Source: Batillaria attramentaria (lineage: Eukaryota > Mollusca > Gastropoda > Batillariidae). Taken from it: DNA of 64,000 nucleotides. This document shows positions 10,601-23,194 of the stretch, one piece after another (the stretch's first letter is position 1; each line of letters begins with the position of its first letter). Made by a program: the position numbers and the translations under genes. The notes beneath the pieces are model-generated. The model worked only from the letters and a program-made list of their open reading frames with translations, did not search any database and was not told where the DNA came from. The stretch spans positions 365,001-429,000 of the forward strand of contig JACVVK020000034.1 of the NCBI GenBank assembly GCA_018292915.2, written 5' to 3'.

Positions 10601-11029
10601 TGTGTTTTACACTCTCGCCTCTTCTCCATTAAAAACTCCTTTAAAGGCCAGCGCGCGTCCAACCAGAGAGAGGGAAGAAACCCATTCCTACCCCTAACAG
10701 AACCCCCACCCCCCTCCCTGTTTTGTGAACCTCTCGCGACCACACCCAGACACTAACTTCCTCTCCACGCTCATGCACGCAGTTACACGCGCCCCATGCT
10801 GTCACCACATTCTACAAGAATATAGACCCAATGACTCCGCAGCTGCAATTGCCAGGGGACGAAAAAAAAATATTTTTTTTTTCAGTCTTTGCTTTCCGGA
10901 AATCTTGTTGCGGTTACCTCATCATGTGAAACTAGGTTGATTTGGTCTCTGTCGTACAGGTCACGCGGCATCACCTACCCAAATGTACGAGTTCCGCCAT
11001 TATGCAATGCCCGATGCGATATGGCTTGC

Positions 11030-11460
11030 ACACGGGGTGTAACGTGTTAGTTTGAAGGTGTTGCATGAGACAGCGATGTATGACGAGAAAGCAGTATGGC
11101 AAAATCTGACAGTTTCTAGCAGTTTCTCTGTAAGAAAAAAATCGACAATCCTATTTTTCTGCATGAAAACAGATTTTGAGGAGAAAAATAATACAGAAAA
11201 AAAAAGGTTTTCTGTAGCAAAATCGACAATCCTGTTTTCTGCCTGAAAACAGTTTTCCTGCAGAAAGAGGCACAGAAAAACTGTTTTGTGCAGACAAAAT
11301 GGAAATAACAGTTTTTTTTTCCTGCAAAAATACCCGACTTCTCTGCAAAAACGCCCCCGAGTTTTCTGAAAAACAAGTGCTATTTTTGTCATTCGTTGCC
11401 AGTGAATTCTGCAGAAAAGTCGGTTTTTCTGCAGAAATGTCAGTTTTCTGCAGAAATAAT
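11030..11460 (+). repeat. dispersed repeat rich in TTTCTGCAGAAA palindromes, copy 1
   Basis: Contains many TTTTCTG and CAGAAAA half-sites, some joined as ttctgcagaa palindromes. A reversed copy is at 47205..47510, sharing the cacggggtgtaacg end, the gagacagcgat and acgagaaagca blocks, and ggcaaaatctgac. Confidence 0.65.
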
Positions 11461-12235
11461 GCGATTACATGCACATACACTATCCCCAGCAGTGTATTCT
11501 GCCTAAAGGATTTACGTCACGATATGACACGAAAAAGGACCAAAGGGTAATTTACTGCGTTTTATCCACGATCAGTCTTTGTGACAATCGTAAGCCTAGT
11601 TCCAGTTCTCTGCTCAGACAGTTTCTTCGAAATGGAGTTGCTGACTCCTCAAAGCCCATGGACAAAGCGAAATAAAGCACCTCAGTCAGAGATGCCGCGT
11701 GAAGCATTTGGATCGCCGATGTCATTTTTCAACTCAAAGAAATGCAGGTATGGACGTGGTATAAATAAAACTCGTAGTTTTTCGGTCGGAATCGACAAAT
11801 TTGTGCGGGGTATTTTCCGTAATCGGGGGCACCTCTTTGTGAAAACTCTACATAACTTGTATCGGATGCTTACCTTTTACTATTGCAATCCACAACAAGG
11901 CACTGGCTTTGGTTAGTAAAACAGCCGGCGAGTGGTGCTGATTTCATGGTTTCCACTTTCGTTCACATGATTTGACTCCCATTCGCTAGCAATTCCGTCT
12001 AATCTCAAAGTTCAGTGATGAGTGACAAGAGCAGAGCCCGTAGAGCAAATATGATATAACTCTCTTTTGGTTTTGAACTTCCGCTTAAAATTATGAGAAA
12101 CTGCATGCTCGTCGCGAATAAGGAAATGTCCAGTTAATGACGGCCTTTTTCTCAAAGTCCCTTTCTTTTAAGTTGCTGCCTGAAACCAGGAAATTCTTTG
12201 TATTAAAAATGGTTTCCCTATGAGTTTGTACACGC
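11461..12235. other. intergenic, nothing recognised
   Basis: No domain-bearing open frame, RNA gene or terminal-repeat structure seen. Confidence 0.45.
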
Positions 12236-12325
12236 CCAAACAGCCAACCACCGACCCACACAGCCACCCACTCACCCACCCACTCATCCACCCATCCATT
12301 CACCCACCCATCCACCCACACACAC
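12236..12325. repeat. (ACCC)n-rich simple repeat
   Basis: Imperfect CACCCACCCA array downstream of TLR-C. Confidence 0.85.
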
Positions 12326-12505
12326 AGACTGAATAATTGAAAATCACTCAAATGCATTTAACAAATTTTATTTCGAAACATTTGAGCCATTAAGGCCAAA
12401 CGTTATTTATATTCAAGTTGTAACTACACGTTACAAAAAGAAGTAGTGAGCACTATTTGAAGGTCTAGGCAATTGTTAACACAAACTTGTATGCATACGG
12501 TATCG

Positions 12506-12606
<101 letters not shown>

Positions 12607-12852
12607 CCCAACAAAACAAAATCAAACAACAACAACAACAACCTAAAACAACAAACCCAAACAAGAACAGCAGCAACAACAAGGGAAACTGCTCCAGAGT
12701 ACAGGCCTGTACAAACGAGCTTGTCCTAGCAGGCGGAGTTCAGAACATTGGGCGTCAGAGGAGGAGCACAATTGTCCGAAGTGGAGAACAGGTGCAAAAC
12801 GCCAGACAGATAAAGAATAAAATAAATTATCCCGAGGAAACAAGATCAAGAA

Positions 12853-15800
12853 TCAGTCTCTAACGGCCCGCGCCAGTCGCTGCCAGAAGTCGTTGACCAG
12901 GCGGTGGTCCTGGAGATGTTGGTGTGGATACAGGATGTAGGTGGAGGCCTGCAGGTTGTACAGCACCTGGCGCGGCAGTTCGTGACTCGGCACGTCCTCG
13001 TACAGCAGGAAGAGCAGAACGTCGCGCCCGGAGTGGGCCGCCTCCATGGTGGCCATCTGACGTGGTGATAACAAACTTATTACATGACAGCCGACGGTAT
13101 ACTATCAACAGTATTACATGACAGCTAGTGGTATGTAGATGTTGTAACTACGGTGACATGAAAGGTCGATATGTTAGTAAGTCATGTTATCTCTCAAGGT
13201 TAAGGAAAACACTTTTTTTGAAAATCATTGCCACACCATTAAGTACGCATGAAATAGCTTGCTATGCTCTAGTATGTTTCCAGAGCTGAATCCTAGCATG
13301 TTGTTCATCGACTTCAGGATTACAGTCTTCACTTCTTACATACCCTTGACCCGTTGTTTACTAAGTAACTTCAATCACTGTTTGTTAAACAACAACCGAA
13401 AAAGTAAATCAATCAACTTCTGAAGATTAAATTAAAAAACCCCAAACAAAACAAAACAAAACAAGATTCCGTTTTCCTGATTCCTTTAAGCAAATCAGTA
13501 ATTTTAACGTCAGATGTTCTATCAAGGTCATTGTACCTGCATCTCGTACTGACACCAGTCCGACTCCAGCAGATGACGCGTCAGCACCACCAGCGTGTGG
13601 CGACTGCTCTGAACGGCGGCCACGATGTTGGAAGGGATGGGACGTCCGGGCATCCAGTCACGGTTGTGCACGTTCAGTCGCAGTCCCGCCCGCTCTTCCA
13701 GTCGCTCCAACAGCTCACCGTGGACGAAGTCGTTGTCCTCAGAAGCGTATGAGACGAAGGCGTCAAACTCAAACGAGTCTTCTTCGTTGTGTTGACGTCT
13801 GTAGCTGAGACGAGAGGCGTAGTAAAGATAGCGAAGCTTCCAGCGAAAGCGGTAAGCCAGGGCTGAGGTCAGGGCGATCATCAGACAGATGCAGCAGGAG
13901 ACCGCGCCCACCAAGATTCCAGCAAAGTCCGCACAACTCTTCTCCAGCTCCTGGATCATACCAAAGAAATTGTCCATCGGTTCAGTGTCCCTGCCTTCAG
14001 ACGTGAGACAGTAGTAATACTTGCTCTTGTTGAAAGTGACTTCTGAATGTTCCACCCACGTGAGGAAGTCGATGTGCTTGCAGGTGCAGGCGATGGGGTT
14101 GTAGATGATCACCACGTACACTGTGGCGTTGACGTGGGCAGCAATGTTGTCCAGATGGGTCCTGACGTTCTGGGGCAGGATATGAATCTGGTTGTATGAC
14201 AGGTCGAGGAGCCTCAGATGCTGCATGTGGTCCATGTTGACGGTGAAATCCGAAATTCGGTTCTTCATGAGGTTAAGCGTCTTCAGGCTGACCAGGCCTT
14301 TGAAGAAATCCCGGGGGATGAAGTGGATGTAATTTTTCGCCAACTCAAGCACTTCCAACTTGACCAGCGGCGCCAGCAGTGTTCCGTTGGTGTCGCTCGC
14401 AATGACATTTTTCAAACTATTTCTGCTAGCTACAAGCGTGGTGATGGAGGTGAAACTCTGGAAGAACGTGTCCCTGACGTCAGAAGCAAAGTTGTTGGCA
14501 AGATTCAGCGTGGAAAGGTTCAGGCCAGTGACTGGACCGATCCAGGTCGTTATAAGGTTGCTGCTCAGGTCCAGGGTTTTCAGAGAGTTGTTGGGGTCAA
14601 AATCCAGCCGGAACAGTTTGTAGTACAGCTGGTTGCATCGAGATTTCAAAGTTTTCAGATTAGGTGGAAGCACGAACGTCAACGATGGGAATGTGGGTTG
14701 AAGATCCGTGAAGTCTGCTTCAAGAACGTCAACATCGTGTGCCCAACGGTCTAGACGATCGGCGTTCTCGAGGTCCTCGGCAGACACACGGTACAAGTGC
14801 GTGCGATGAGCGTGGATGGTATCGGCGGTCCATGCTTCAAATGCCTGAGCTTCAGCGCCCCAGTAATCACCACAAGCTTCTCCTCCATCTCCGGAACTCC
14901 TCTGGCATTGCTGGTTGGTCGTCGGTGGATAACTTCGTGGTGGAGGTGAGGCCCAGAAGCGTCCATCAACTTTGAGTGTGTGAAGGCCGACAAGCTTCAC
15001 AAGGTCTTTGAAATACCCACCGAACCGCAGACGGTTCGCGAACAAGTCGACATTCCTGAGCGTGTCGGGCATGTTGTCCAGGGCCCCCTCACAGAAAGCT
15101 TCTATTTCGTTGAACTGGGCAGATATCGTCTCGATACTGGTGTTCCTGAAGAAGCGCGTTTGCCATGGGTTTATCATCACACAAAGCGTGTAACGAGGAA
15201 CGATGCCGTCGATCGCCAAATACCGTAGGGATGACCCTTGCAGACCGTACATGGCCTCCCCCAGTATGTCAAAGCCGATTCGCCTGTTGAAGGACAAGTC
15301 CAGCGATATCAGACCCCGAAGCGGCGCAAAGGCATCGGGTTCAATTCTGCTGATGTGGCAGTCGGACATGTTGAGGTGCAGCAGAGAGGTTGGGAGGTTC
15401 ACGAAGGTCTCGTTCTTCAGGTTGTTCATCCCGCAGTATCCTTTATAATACCCTACAAGCTGCAGACTTGTCAGGTTCATCATGTTCGCAAACCCAGGTC
15501 CAAACCCAGCGTCCGGGAGTCCATCCATGTACAGCGATTTCAGATTTACCAGGTCGCACAAGGCAGCGTCCGGGTACGTCAGGTTGGCCCGATACACCCT
15601 CTCCCGGCAGTTGCCCTCTCCTTTCGGGCAGTTCCCCTGCAGCTGCAGATCCACCAGCGAATCTCCGAGAGGGCGGAACACACCAGGCGGGTAGGCTTCA
15701 TCGCCCAGGGTCAGGTTGTTCCAAGACAGATCCAGTACGTGCAATTGTCCCAGTCCTACGAACACGTCTTCGCGGAGGTACTCCAGGTCATTGTTCGCGA

Positions 15801-16087
15801 TGTAGAGATACTTCAGGGAGGCGAAGCGGACGAAAATCTTATCTGGAAGGTCGCTGATGCTGTTGCTGGTCAGGTTGAGGCTCAGTGTCCGTGACGGTAT
15901 GTTGTTTATGGGGACGTGGGTCAGATTTCGGTCGGCGCAGTCCACGAAGGTGCGATTAACGCACAGGCACGCTCCGCAGTGCCATGAGTTGGAGCTACGA
16001 TGAGCTTTGGTTGTTTCAGTTGTATTGACAAGATGACGAGAAAGAAGAAATATCAGCAGAATAGTCCAAGTCAGTGTTGATCGAAAT
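12853..16087 (-). CDS. TLR-C: Toll-like receptor, first exon not identified
   Basis: Exons 13537..16087 and 12853..13056 encode at least 917 residues: 850 full codons in the large exon and 67 in the last. The frame is open upstream of the GTG at 15943-15945 through SWHCGACLCVNRTFVDC, the N-cap homologous to TLR-B, and a hydrophobic signal segment (TWTILLIFLLL), up to a good acceptor (ctttttcag|att) at 16088-16090. No in-frame ATG follows it, so a short upstream exon ending in phase 2 must supply the start. Then LRRs, LRRCT (NPIACTC), membrane helix, TIR box 1 FDAFVSYA, box 2 RDWMPGRP, box 3 FW. The ectodomain has an extra about 30-residue insert relative to A and B. It lies head to tail behind TLR-B. 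Ligand unknown. Confidence 0.94.
13057..13536 (-). other. TLR-C intron inside the TIR domain (phase 0)
   Basis: A 480-bp GT-AG intron at the same codon as in TLR-A and TLR-B. Read-through adds VQ then a stop. Its last about 40 bases resemble the other two introns; its 5' end does not. Confidence 0.87.
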
Positions 16088-16110
16088 CTGAAAAAGATTA
16101 ATACAATAAT

Positions 16111-16170
16111 AATAATGATGATGATGATGATAATAATGATAACAACAACAACAACAACAACAACAATAAC
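16111..16170. repeat. (GAT)n(AAC)n tract in the TLR-C upstream intron
   Basis: Simple trinucleotide tracts directly upstream (minus sense) of the inferred acceptor. Confidence 0.8.
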
Positions 16171-16258
16171 TGTGTGTTGTGTATATGATTCACCCCATTT
16201 CTTGAATTGGCTCAGCTTCGGAATTTATGAGCTGAACATTTCCAAAGCAGAGGTGGAG

Positions 16259-16430
16259 TAAGGTGGGTGAGTGGGTGGGGGTTTAACGTCCTTTTCCACC
16301 ACATACGGGTGATATCAAAGACGGGGCAACGATGAAAACGCCAGCACAAATATTTGGCCCCAGCCGGGACACGAACTCACGACCCGAGCATTAGAAGTCC
16401 AACGCTCTACCATTCGGCCACCCGGCTCCC
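16259..16430 (-). mobile_element. SINE-A copy 2, full length
   Basis: Flanked by a perfect 11-bp target duplication cagaggtggag (16248..16258 and 16431..16441). The head carries a B-box-like gagttcgtgtcccgg read on the minus strand. Confidence 0.92.
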
Positions 16431-16433
16431 CAG

Positions 16434-16586
16434 AGGTGGAGGAAGCCGGAGTATCCAGAGGGAGCCCCTGAAGATTGGCCCGAATGAACGGTGTCACATA
16501 CGGGAGACAAAAAATTCTTTGTCCAAAGTGGGACTTGAACCTGACCTCTCGCATTGTCTCAACCACTAGACCACCGACCGCCCCCG
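16434..16586 (-). mobile_element. SINE-C, near full length
   Basis: On the minus strand it has a tRNA-like head (GGTGGTCTAGTGGTTGAG ... GGTTCAAGTCCCAC, close to A and B box consensus) and a body including attcgggccaatcttcagg. Related to 43584..43762 and 10322..10402. Confidence 0.65.
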
Positions 16587-16747
16587 TTGCGAATATAATC
16601 GTAAAGTCTTAATTCATACAGATGAAAGTGTGTGGTGTTTCATTTTCTGAAAATATACAATGGTATTGGGTATCTCAGTTTCATCAGCAGCTTAACGGTT
16701 TATCTCCGTCATCGAATGCATATTGACGGTTCACTGAGTAGGCAAAA

Positions 16748-16797
16748 GCAACAACAACAACAACAACCACCACCACCACCACCACCACCACCACCAA
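16748..16797. repeat. (CAA)n(CCA)n microsatellite
   Basis: Trinucleotide tracts encoding only Gln/Pro runs. Confidence 0.95.
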
Positions 16798-16955
16798 ACG
16801 AACAAAAACAAACAAACTTGTGTAAAGCGCGTATTTGCGGATACAGCTTATGGCGGTGATGATGATGATTAACAGAGCGAATCGGGAAATCGGCGTCAGT
16901 GGTTCTTTTTATGTTCGCCTACTACACCGCCCGCCCTCCCCCCCCCCCCATCCTC

Positions 16956-17081
<126 letters not shown>

Positions 17082-18045
17082 CTGCCCCTCCCCCCTCCCT
17101 TTGCTACCGAACTCCGGAAATAGGTGGAGACTTCCCCATGAACGTATCCATCACCCACTTCAAAATGATCCATTGTTCTCCGTGGACATGTTCCTTGTTG
17201 CCACTTTGACAGTTACTGGCATTGTTTCAGTTAAACTGGCGGGCGATGCTGAGTTGTATTCGGTTTGCAGTTTGCACGAAACCATAATATTGTACATGTA
17301 CTGCGGACTTCGGTGAAACGAAATGCACGGGATTTCTTGTTACTGTGTTTGACACTCACCCGATAACCGTTCCAAAGCTCGGGTTTAGCTCACCGTTGTG
17401 AGTTGACAACGAAACAAAAACGTTGTAAAAAAAAAAAAAAAAAAAAATGGATATGCTAAGGCCAAAAAAAAAAAAAAAAAAAATGTTGTTTCTGGTAAGC
17501 CGACCGACCCTATTTCCCCACCCCCTCCCGACCCTAAAAATTTTTTTTGGCTGCTGGAAAAAAAAGGAGAAAAAATACAAGCACGACCAGTTTCGGTTTT
17601 CATGCGCCTGTCGTCAGGGAAGTCGTGCGCCATCGCGGACCCAAGATTAGAACGAAATATGGTAAGATAGTGTGTTATAATATTAAATACAGTTTCACAG
17701 AGCATCATTTCTTATTAATACCCTGTTTCTTTGTTCTTTGATATGCGTGTAGGGGGGGGGGGGGTAAAAAAAAGGAAAAAAAAAAACCCTGCCTACCTAC
17801 CCCCCTTTTTTTTTTTAGCCATGTTGCATGTACCAGAAACAACAATGCTTTTTTTGGCCTAATTGTCAGCACTTGTGTTTTGAGGATGGCCACGACCCAC
17901 TGCTTAATAGCTACTAGAACAGTTTTGCTCGACTTCGATGTGAGAATTCCGGTGAGATAACATCCTAGTAACACAGAACAATCCACCACAATGCGGCTCA
18001 GTAAAAGGTCTTTTCTGTTGCCAAAATCACACAGGGGCATCGCGG
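17082..18045. other. intergenic with homopolymer runs
   Basis: Poly-A runs at 17427-17447 and 17465-17482, G run about 17751-17764, T run about 17807-17816. The short open frames are low-complexity translations. Confidence 0.5.
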
Positions 18046-18046
18046 G

Positions 18047-18105
18047 TTAGTTAGTTAGTTAGGGTTTAACGCCGCGCAAGCAACGAAGACTGTTTCGCGG
18101 CTAAA
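18047..18105 (-). repeat. repeat R4 with (AACT)n tail, copy 1
   Basis: The segment ttagttagttagggtttaac plus gccgcgcaagcaac is the reverse of 28430..28500 and 55600..55680, where gccgcga ... ttgcttgcgcggc is followed by (TAAC)n. Looks like the 3' end of a retroposon. Confidence 0.6.
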
Positions 18106-18892
18106 GGGCATCACGGGAAGCACGTCACTGATGACTTTGTCCGATCTAACCTCCAAACTCTCCAGCAGTAGCCTGAGGTCATCTGTTCGTGTTCAAAGTA
18201 TAAATCCGTTTTGCACGCATATGCCCCAAGGCAAAACTAAATTTTGGAGTAAACTGTCGCCCGTTTGATGCAGTACCCTAACCTTACCTGAAAAGAGAGG
18301 TTTCGAACATTTGGCAAACGTTTTTTGGCCGTGTATTGCATGGGAATCGACACAAATCCCGAAACACGCTAGCATCTGCTTACTGCCTTGCAGCACCCCA
18401 GGACCACAACCCGATGTGAAGTTTTGCAGTGTTGGTGAGGTCAGAGCCTACATGACACCGGTAACTCCTTGGTTTGAACAGGGGATCACACCAGATACAG
18501 AATTTCCACCCTTCTGAATCTTGGTCGTCCACTGGATTGGGGCAGTTAGACTGTGTGCTTGATTTTCTTTAAAGGGGGACGAACAGTGATTTTGGTCGTG
18601 TGGAGTTACTATATGCTCGTTTTAAACATGTTTGTTGTAAGCTACATGTGAAACTTTCACAGAAGTTGTATTAGTTGTTGTAGGACCCAAACATGAAACA
18701 AAATGTCAAAGTCGCTAAATTTGACCTGCCACCGGTTTTTGTTTGTTTGTTTGTTTTTTTTCAATTTTCTCAAAAGCGGCTGATCGAATTTGTCCGGCCC
18801 GCTTTTGCGGAAACCGTTCACAAATACTAGAGCTATTGTTGTATTCACAAAAATTACGACAGTAACCCCTTCCCCCCCCCCTTCAAAAACAA
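18106..18892. other. intergenic, nothing recognised
   Basis: No supported coding, RNA or repeat feature. Confidence 0.4.
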
Positions 18893-18931
18893 AGTGTGTG
18901 TGTGTGGGGGGGGGAAGGGGGGGTTGGAAAG

Positions 18932-18995
<64 letters not shown>
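18893..18995. repeat. (TG)n microsatellite with G-rich flanks
   Basis: About 30 TG units between runs of G. Confidence 0.95.
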
Positions 18996-18998
<3 letters not shown>

Positions 18999-18999
18999 G

Positions 19000-20470
19000 G
19001 GGGTGAGGGGGTGGAGGGGGACTTTCCCAAATTTAAAAAAAAAATTGGAACCTGGATCATTTCAGTATTACTCGGGGTTCTTTTCGATTCACTATGCACT
19101 GCATGCAGGGAACACTGTCCTTTAACCACTATAATTATCCACAACAACAATACTTATTCAACAGTGCAACAAGGAACATTTTTACCTTCTGGTGTTGCAG
19201 TTCACCACTGGACACTGCCCTGCGCAAGGACAATATGCTTTCTTCATTTTCCTCTGATTCCTTTCATGTCGATATGCACGAGCTTTGGTCTGGCGTCAGT
19301 TTCAGCTGCGGCGTTTAGCGATCGAGTGACACGAGCGAAGTGCATCGTTAATGTACGCCTTCATAGCTAGACTGTGGACTTCCTCTGTCAGTACTTAGTA
19401 ATGTTCGTGAAGGAAGTAACTTAAATGTCTGCAATCTCAACCCAAAAAAAATCACACAGTGTATTTTTTTTTTTTTTAAATCCGACTGTGTAAAACGCAC
19501 ATGCAAGTCTGTCACAGATACAGAGTTTTCAGCGTCCCTGAAACTCGTACAAAGGCCAAGGGCAGCCTAATTTCACAGCTCAGTTTGCGTTTTGACATGG
19601 AGCGAGAAAGATCGCAGTGGCTAGTCTTCTCGTGCGGGCACACAACACCCGCTGGACGCTGCAGCGATGTGTCTCGCTGACTGACCAAAAGCACAATGAA
19701 GTCACCGCAAACTCACGCTCTGGTTTTATAAGGGTGCCCGAAGCTTTGAAAACTCTTCAACTGTGACAGAGTTGCCTGCACCGTGCACAGTCGCAGGAGT
19801 CGCAGTTTTAAAACACAATATTTGCGGCTTTTTGTTGAGACGGCAGACCTTTCAGCTGTGATGCTGCTAGACTGTACTATAGCTGTAACGTGTTGCCCCC
19901 GAATTTCAGTCGATTAACGGTGGTCGTGTTCGTGAAGGAAGTTTATCGCATTGAAAGAAGGAAAACTTCGAGTACGAGTGTCGTTTACCGGTTTCAATTC
20001 AGCGTGACGAATAGATAATGGCTCGGTTGTTTTCAGCGTTGCTGACGCCTGTGTAACAAGGAAGTGGTTAGTTTGTGGTCACGATTCAAATTATGGGTTC
20101 AGACACTGCCTTTTCTTCTTTTCTTTTTTTTATTTTTATTCGATACAACGCGAGTGAATTTTTTTCTGTGGTTAATGAGTCTGGACAATGAGTTTGTTAA
20201 TACATGTATTCTGAAACCTTTTTTTTTATTTATTTGTAATTTTTTTTACATGATAACGAAGAAGTGTCGCCGATGGAAAAAAAAAGAAGAAAAAAAGCCA
20301 ACCCGGTTTTTAAAGTTACGCTGACATTCGTACAATCATCGTTTTATTGGCAGACTGGTTTATCTCTATCTTTATCAATCAATCAATCAATCAATCCATT
20401 CCTGGGAAATGACCGATTCGGCTTGTATGGTGAACTCGAAAACAATAGTTTGGCTTTATCTTATCCTGCC
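19000..20470. other. intergenic, nothing recognised
   Basis: Contains only a short (CAAT)n run (20375-20396) and T-rich stretches. No gene supported. Confidence 0.4.
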
Positions 20471-20479
20471 CTGAGGGGC

Positions 20480-20760
20480 AAACGTCATTTACAAAGCTCT
20501 AAGGCTGTTATACAAAAGTGGTGATGGAGACCGTTTTCTTAACTTTGCGGGTTCTAATATTACAGAAGTACAGCTTCCTTTGAATGTGCCGTGCTTTTCT
20601 ATATGCATACAACGGTGATAGTGTCTATAAATAGACCAGACCTGTCATCGGCTTCCCCGGCTTCAAAAGCTAGCATTGGGCGATACTATCACGAGGTCAG
20701 TCTTCGCGGCGGTGGTCTGTTATGTGATGTCTTGTTATAAGTGACGTTTTCGGATGCAAA
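20480..20760 (+). repeat. dispersed repeat R5, copy 1
   Basis: Shares aaagctctaaggctgtt, gagaccgttttc and the gtcttcgcgg ... ggtctgtta block with 29535..29795, and ctataaatag plus atgtcttg-type blocks with 25460..25715. Contains TATAAATAG at 20626. Confidence 0.5.
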
Positions 20761-21055
20761 GCTTAACTGGCGCATTCTGGCTCTGAAACGTTCAGTTTCC
20801 GAAACGCCCTTGTATGCCTTGTATTGACTGCGCATTCAAGTTGAGGCTTTCAGAAGGAACCTCAAGATACACCTTTTGTCACAGTTTTGGGGATCTGTTT
20901 TTCTTCTTTTCCCCATCTAAGGCGTAGTGAGCAGTCTTGCTTCATGGAAATGTTCCAAAGCGCTGTGGAATGGGCCCGCAATAAGCAGCATTGCCTAGGG
21001 TTTTGTGGTTCACGGGAAGCAACTCAGTATGTAACTTGTTACTGTTATTTGAGGT

Positions 21056-21220
21056 GTGTGCCGACTATTTCCCTTGTGTGTGCTATTCCCCTTGCTTTGT
21101 CATGCCCGTGTCTCCAGCAAGCGGTCAGATTTGCAGTATGAGTTTGCTTTTTGCATTGTATGTGCCGACTATTTCCCTTGTGTGCGCTATTTTCCTTGTT
21201 TTGTAATGCCTGTATGCCGT
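21056..21220 (+). repeat. imperfect tandem duplication, about 106 bp
   Basis: The block gtgccgactatttcccttgt and about 45 following bases occurs at 21058 and again at 21164. Not coding. Confidence 0.8.
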
Positions 21221-21369
21221 AAAGCAAGGGGTTTAACGGCTCATTAAACATCAGCCGGTCAGTGATCGAGGCATGACCGTGGCCGGACAGGCGGCGGCCC
21301 GGCCTCCGCTCAGAAAAAAAAAATCATTTCAGTAAAACATAATATTTTACACTCGTAAAACTTTGACGT

Positions 21370-22895
21370 CGCCTGCAACTGACCACATCAATATACATGT
21401 CTGTGTCTTCTATCGTTAGCTCAACACTGTCCATATGCATCTGATTTTCACACTGGTGCGCATCAGTGCGCATCAGTGCTGACTGAATCACTGAGTAGAC
21501 AAGTAATGTAACTGACTTGCCCTCTGCAAAAGAAACGTGACGACACTGACTACACATTCTTCCATTGGCGGATGCAAAAAAAGAAAGAAAGAAAGAAAGA
21601 AGTCAGTTTCGCAAATTTGCACATCATGCGCTATTTCTGACTGACTTCCGCATGTGCACTGACCCTCTCCCCTGGGCTGGTCGTGAGTCGTGACACCAGC
21701 CCTCGCGGCTTCTCCGCACCGACTAGCTGTGTGTAGATCTGTGTGGGCAAAATCCGACCACGCGGGCGCAATGCCACGTGTTTGGCTTCTCGGCAAACCG
21801 CCTGTTGCGGCTCGAATGCGCTCGGCAGCCAGACCAGAAACACGGCATATAGAGGAGACTCCGCCGTCAGTGGATGGAAGCGCCACCGGTGTGGCGGTGT
21901 GTGAAAGAGAGAGAGAGAGAGAGAGAGAGGGTGAGAGTGTGCAGGAATGCACTGAATGTTCACGCGCATCAGGACACAGTCCTCTTTGCCAAACGGCTGG
22001 TACACACTGCGAAGGTAAGTCTGATTCATGTCATTATTATACGTTGACAGATGGGTTTCCTCCATTCTGTCAGTTTTACACCGGTTAAAGCCAATCAGCA
22101 CGATACTAACTGACTTGGTGTCGCAGGCTATTACTGACATTTAAAGTCGTACCGGCTGAATATGCGGCGGACTGAAATTAGATTAGCACAGCGGTTCTGG
22201 TTTGATGGCGCTAGTACTGAGGTATTTGGCGGAGAGTCCGTCGAGGGGAAAGGTGGGAAGGTTATCCCAGTCAGTTCTCAGTCAGTGGTGCGGATACAAC
22301 GACTGAAAAACCGGCTATTCCCTTTCTTGTATAGTGCGTCAGTTGGGTAATCCAGTCGCCAACTGAAGCTTTTCTGGATAAACAAATGTGTAAAACTGTG
22401 AATGTGTGCATATCGACTAGAAAATAATCAAGTGTCGAAATGAGCATAAAATATACCCCCTGAAAACCCCAAGTGACAATGATGTCAAATGTAATTGACG
22501 CCAATTGTAACTGACGCCGGTGCACTCCTAAAACCTTCATTGGGCAGTAGCTCAGAAAAGTGACGACGTCCGAGTCAGTGAATGACGTCAGTTAAAGTGT
22601 TCTTTTGGAATAGTTTCATTCCTTGAAAAGGGATTGTCGGGTTAAAAAAAAAAGCATTGAAGATATCGTTTGACGCTGGTTTCACTTACCCCGAGAAGAA
22701 ACAGAAAGACAGCGAACACTGGTGCTATAAGATGTATCAGGTCACAATTTCCTGAATGGCCTGTTCTCTGCAATAGCTCTACAGAAGCTGTTCCATAAAA
22801 AAAAGTTATCGCCGAAAGTCAGTCGTTGGCGACCGAGTTACCAAATGCACTTTACTTGCAGATCAGTCGATCATCACGTCAGCAGAACTGACTTG
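21370..22895. other. non-coding segment enriched in GTCAGT/ACTGAC
   Basis: I count 18 occurrences of this hexamer (both strands) in about 1.5 kb, against under one expected by chance. Twice it is embedded in actgacttggtgtcgc (22109 and 22887). No element boundary recognised. Confidence 0.6.
21906..21930. repeat. (GA)n microsatellite
   Basis: About 12 GA units. Confidence 0.9.
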
Positions 22896-23194
22896 GTGTC
22901 GCTAGTACCATAGACAGTAAATTTCCTGTACTGTCTTTGCTAGTACCAAGTATGTGATTGTCATGGGGAAACGCATTGTGGGCAAGTTGCTCACTTTCTG
23001 CGTACAATACTTTCAGTGACAAGCAATGGGCCTATAATTATCTTCTCTCTTGTACCGGCGCATCTTCTTGATGATTAAAAAAAAAAGAAAAAAAAAAAGG
23101 ACTCATCGTCTTACAGTAATACATAACATGGCCATCGGTGACTGAGCTGTTTTGAATTCCACAACGTCTTCATTTTCGTATTTCGAAATTCTGG

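Noticed and set aside
15943..15945. GTG as start of TLR-C
   Set aside because: The frame stays open upstream through the conserved cysteine cap and a signal segment to a good splice acceptor, so this GTG is an internal valine.
20626..20634. TATA box as promoter of a local gene
   Set aside because: No coding exon follows within several kb and the motif sits in dispersed repeat R5.
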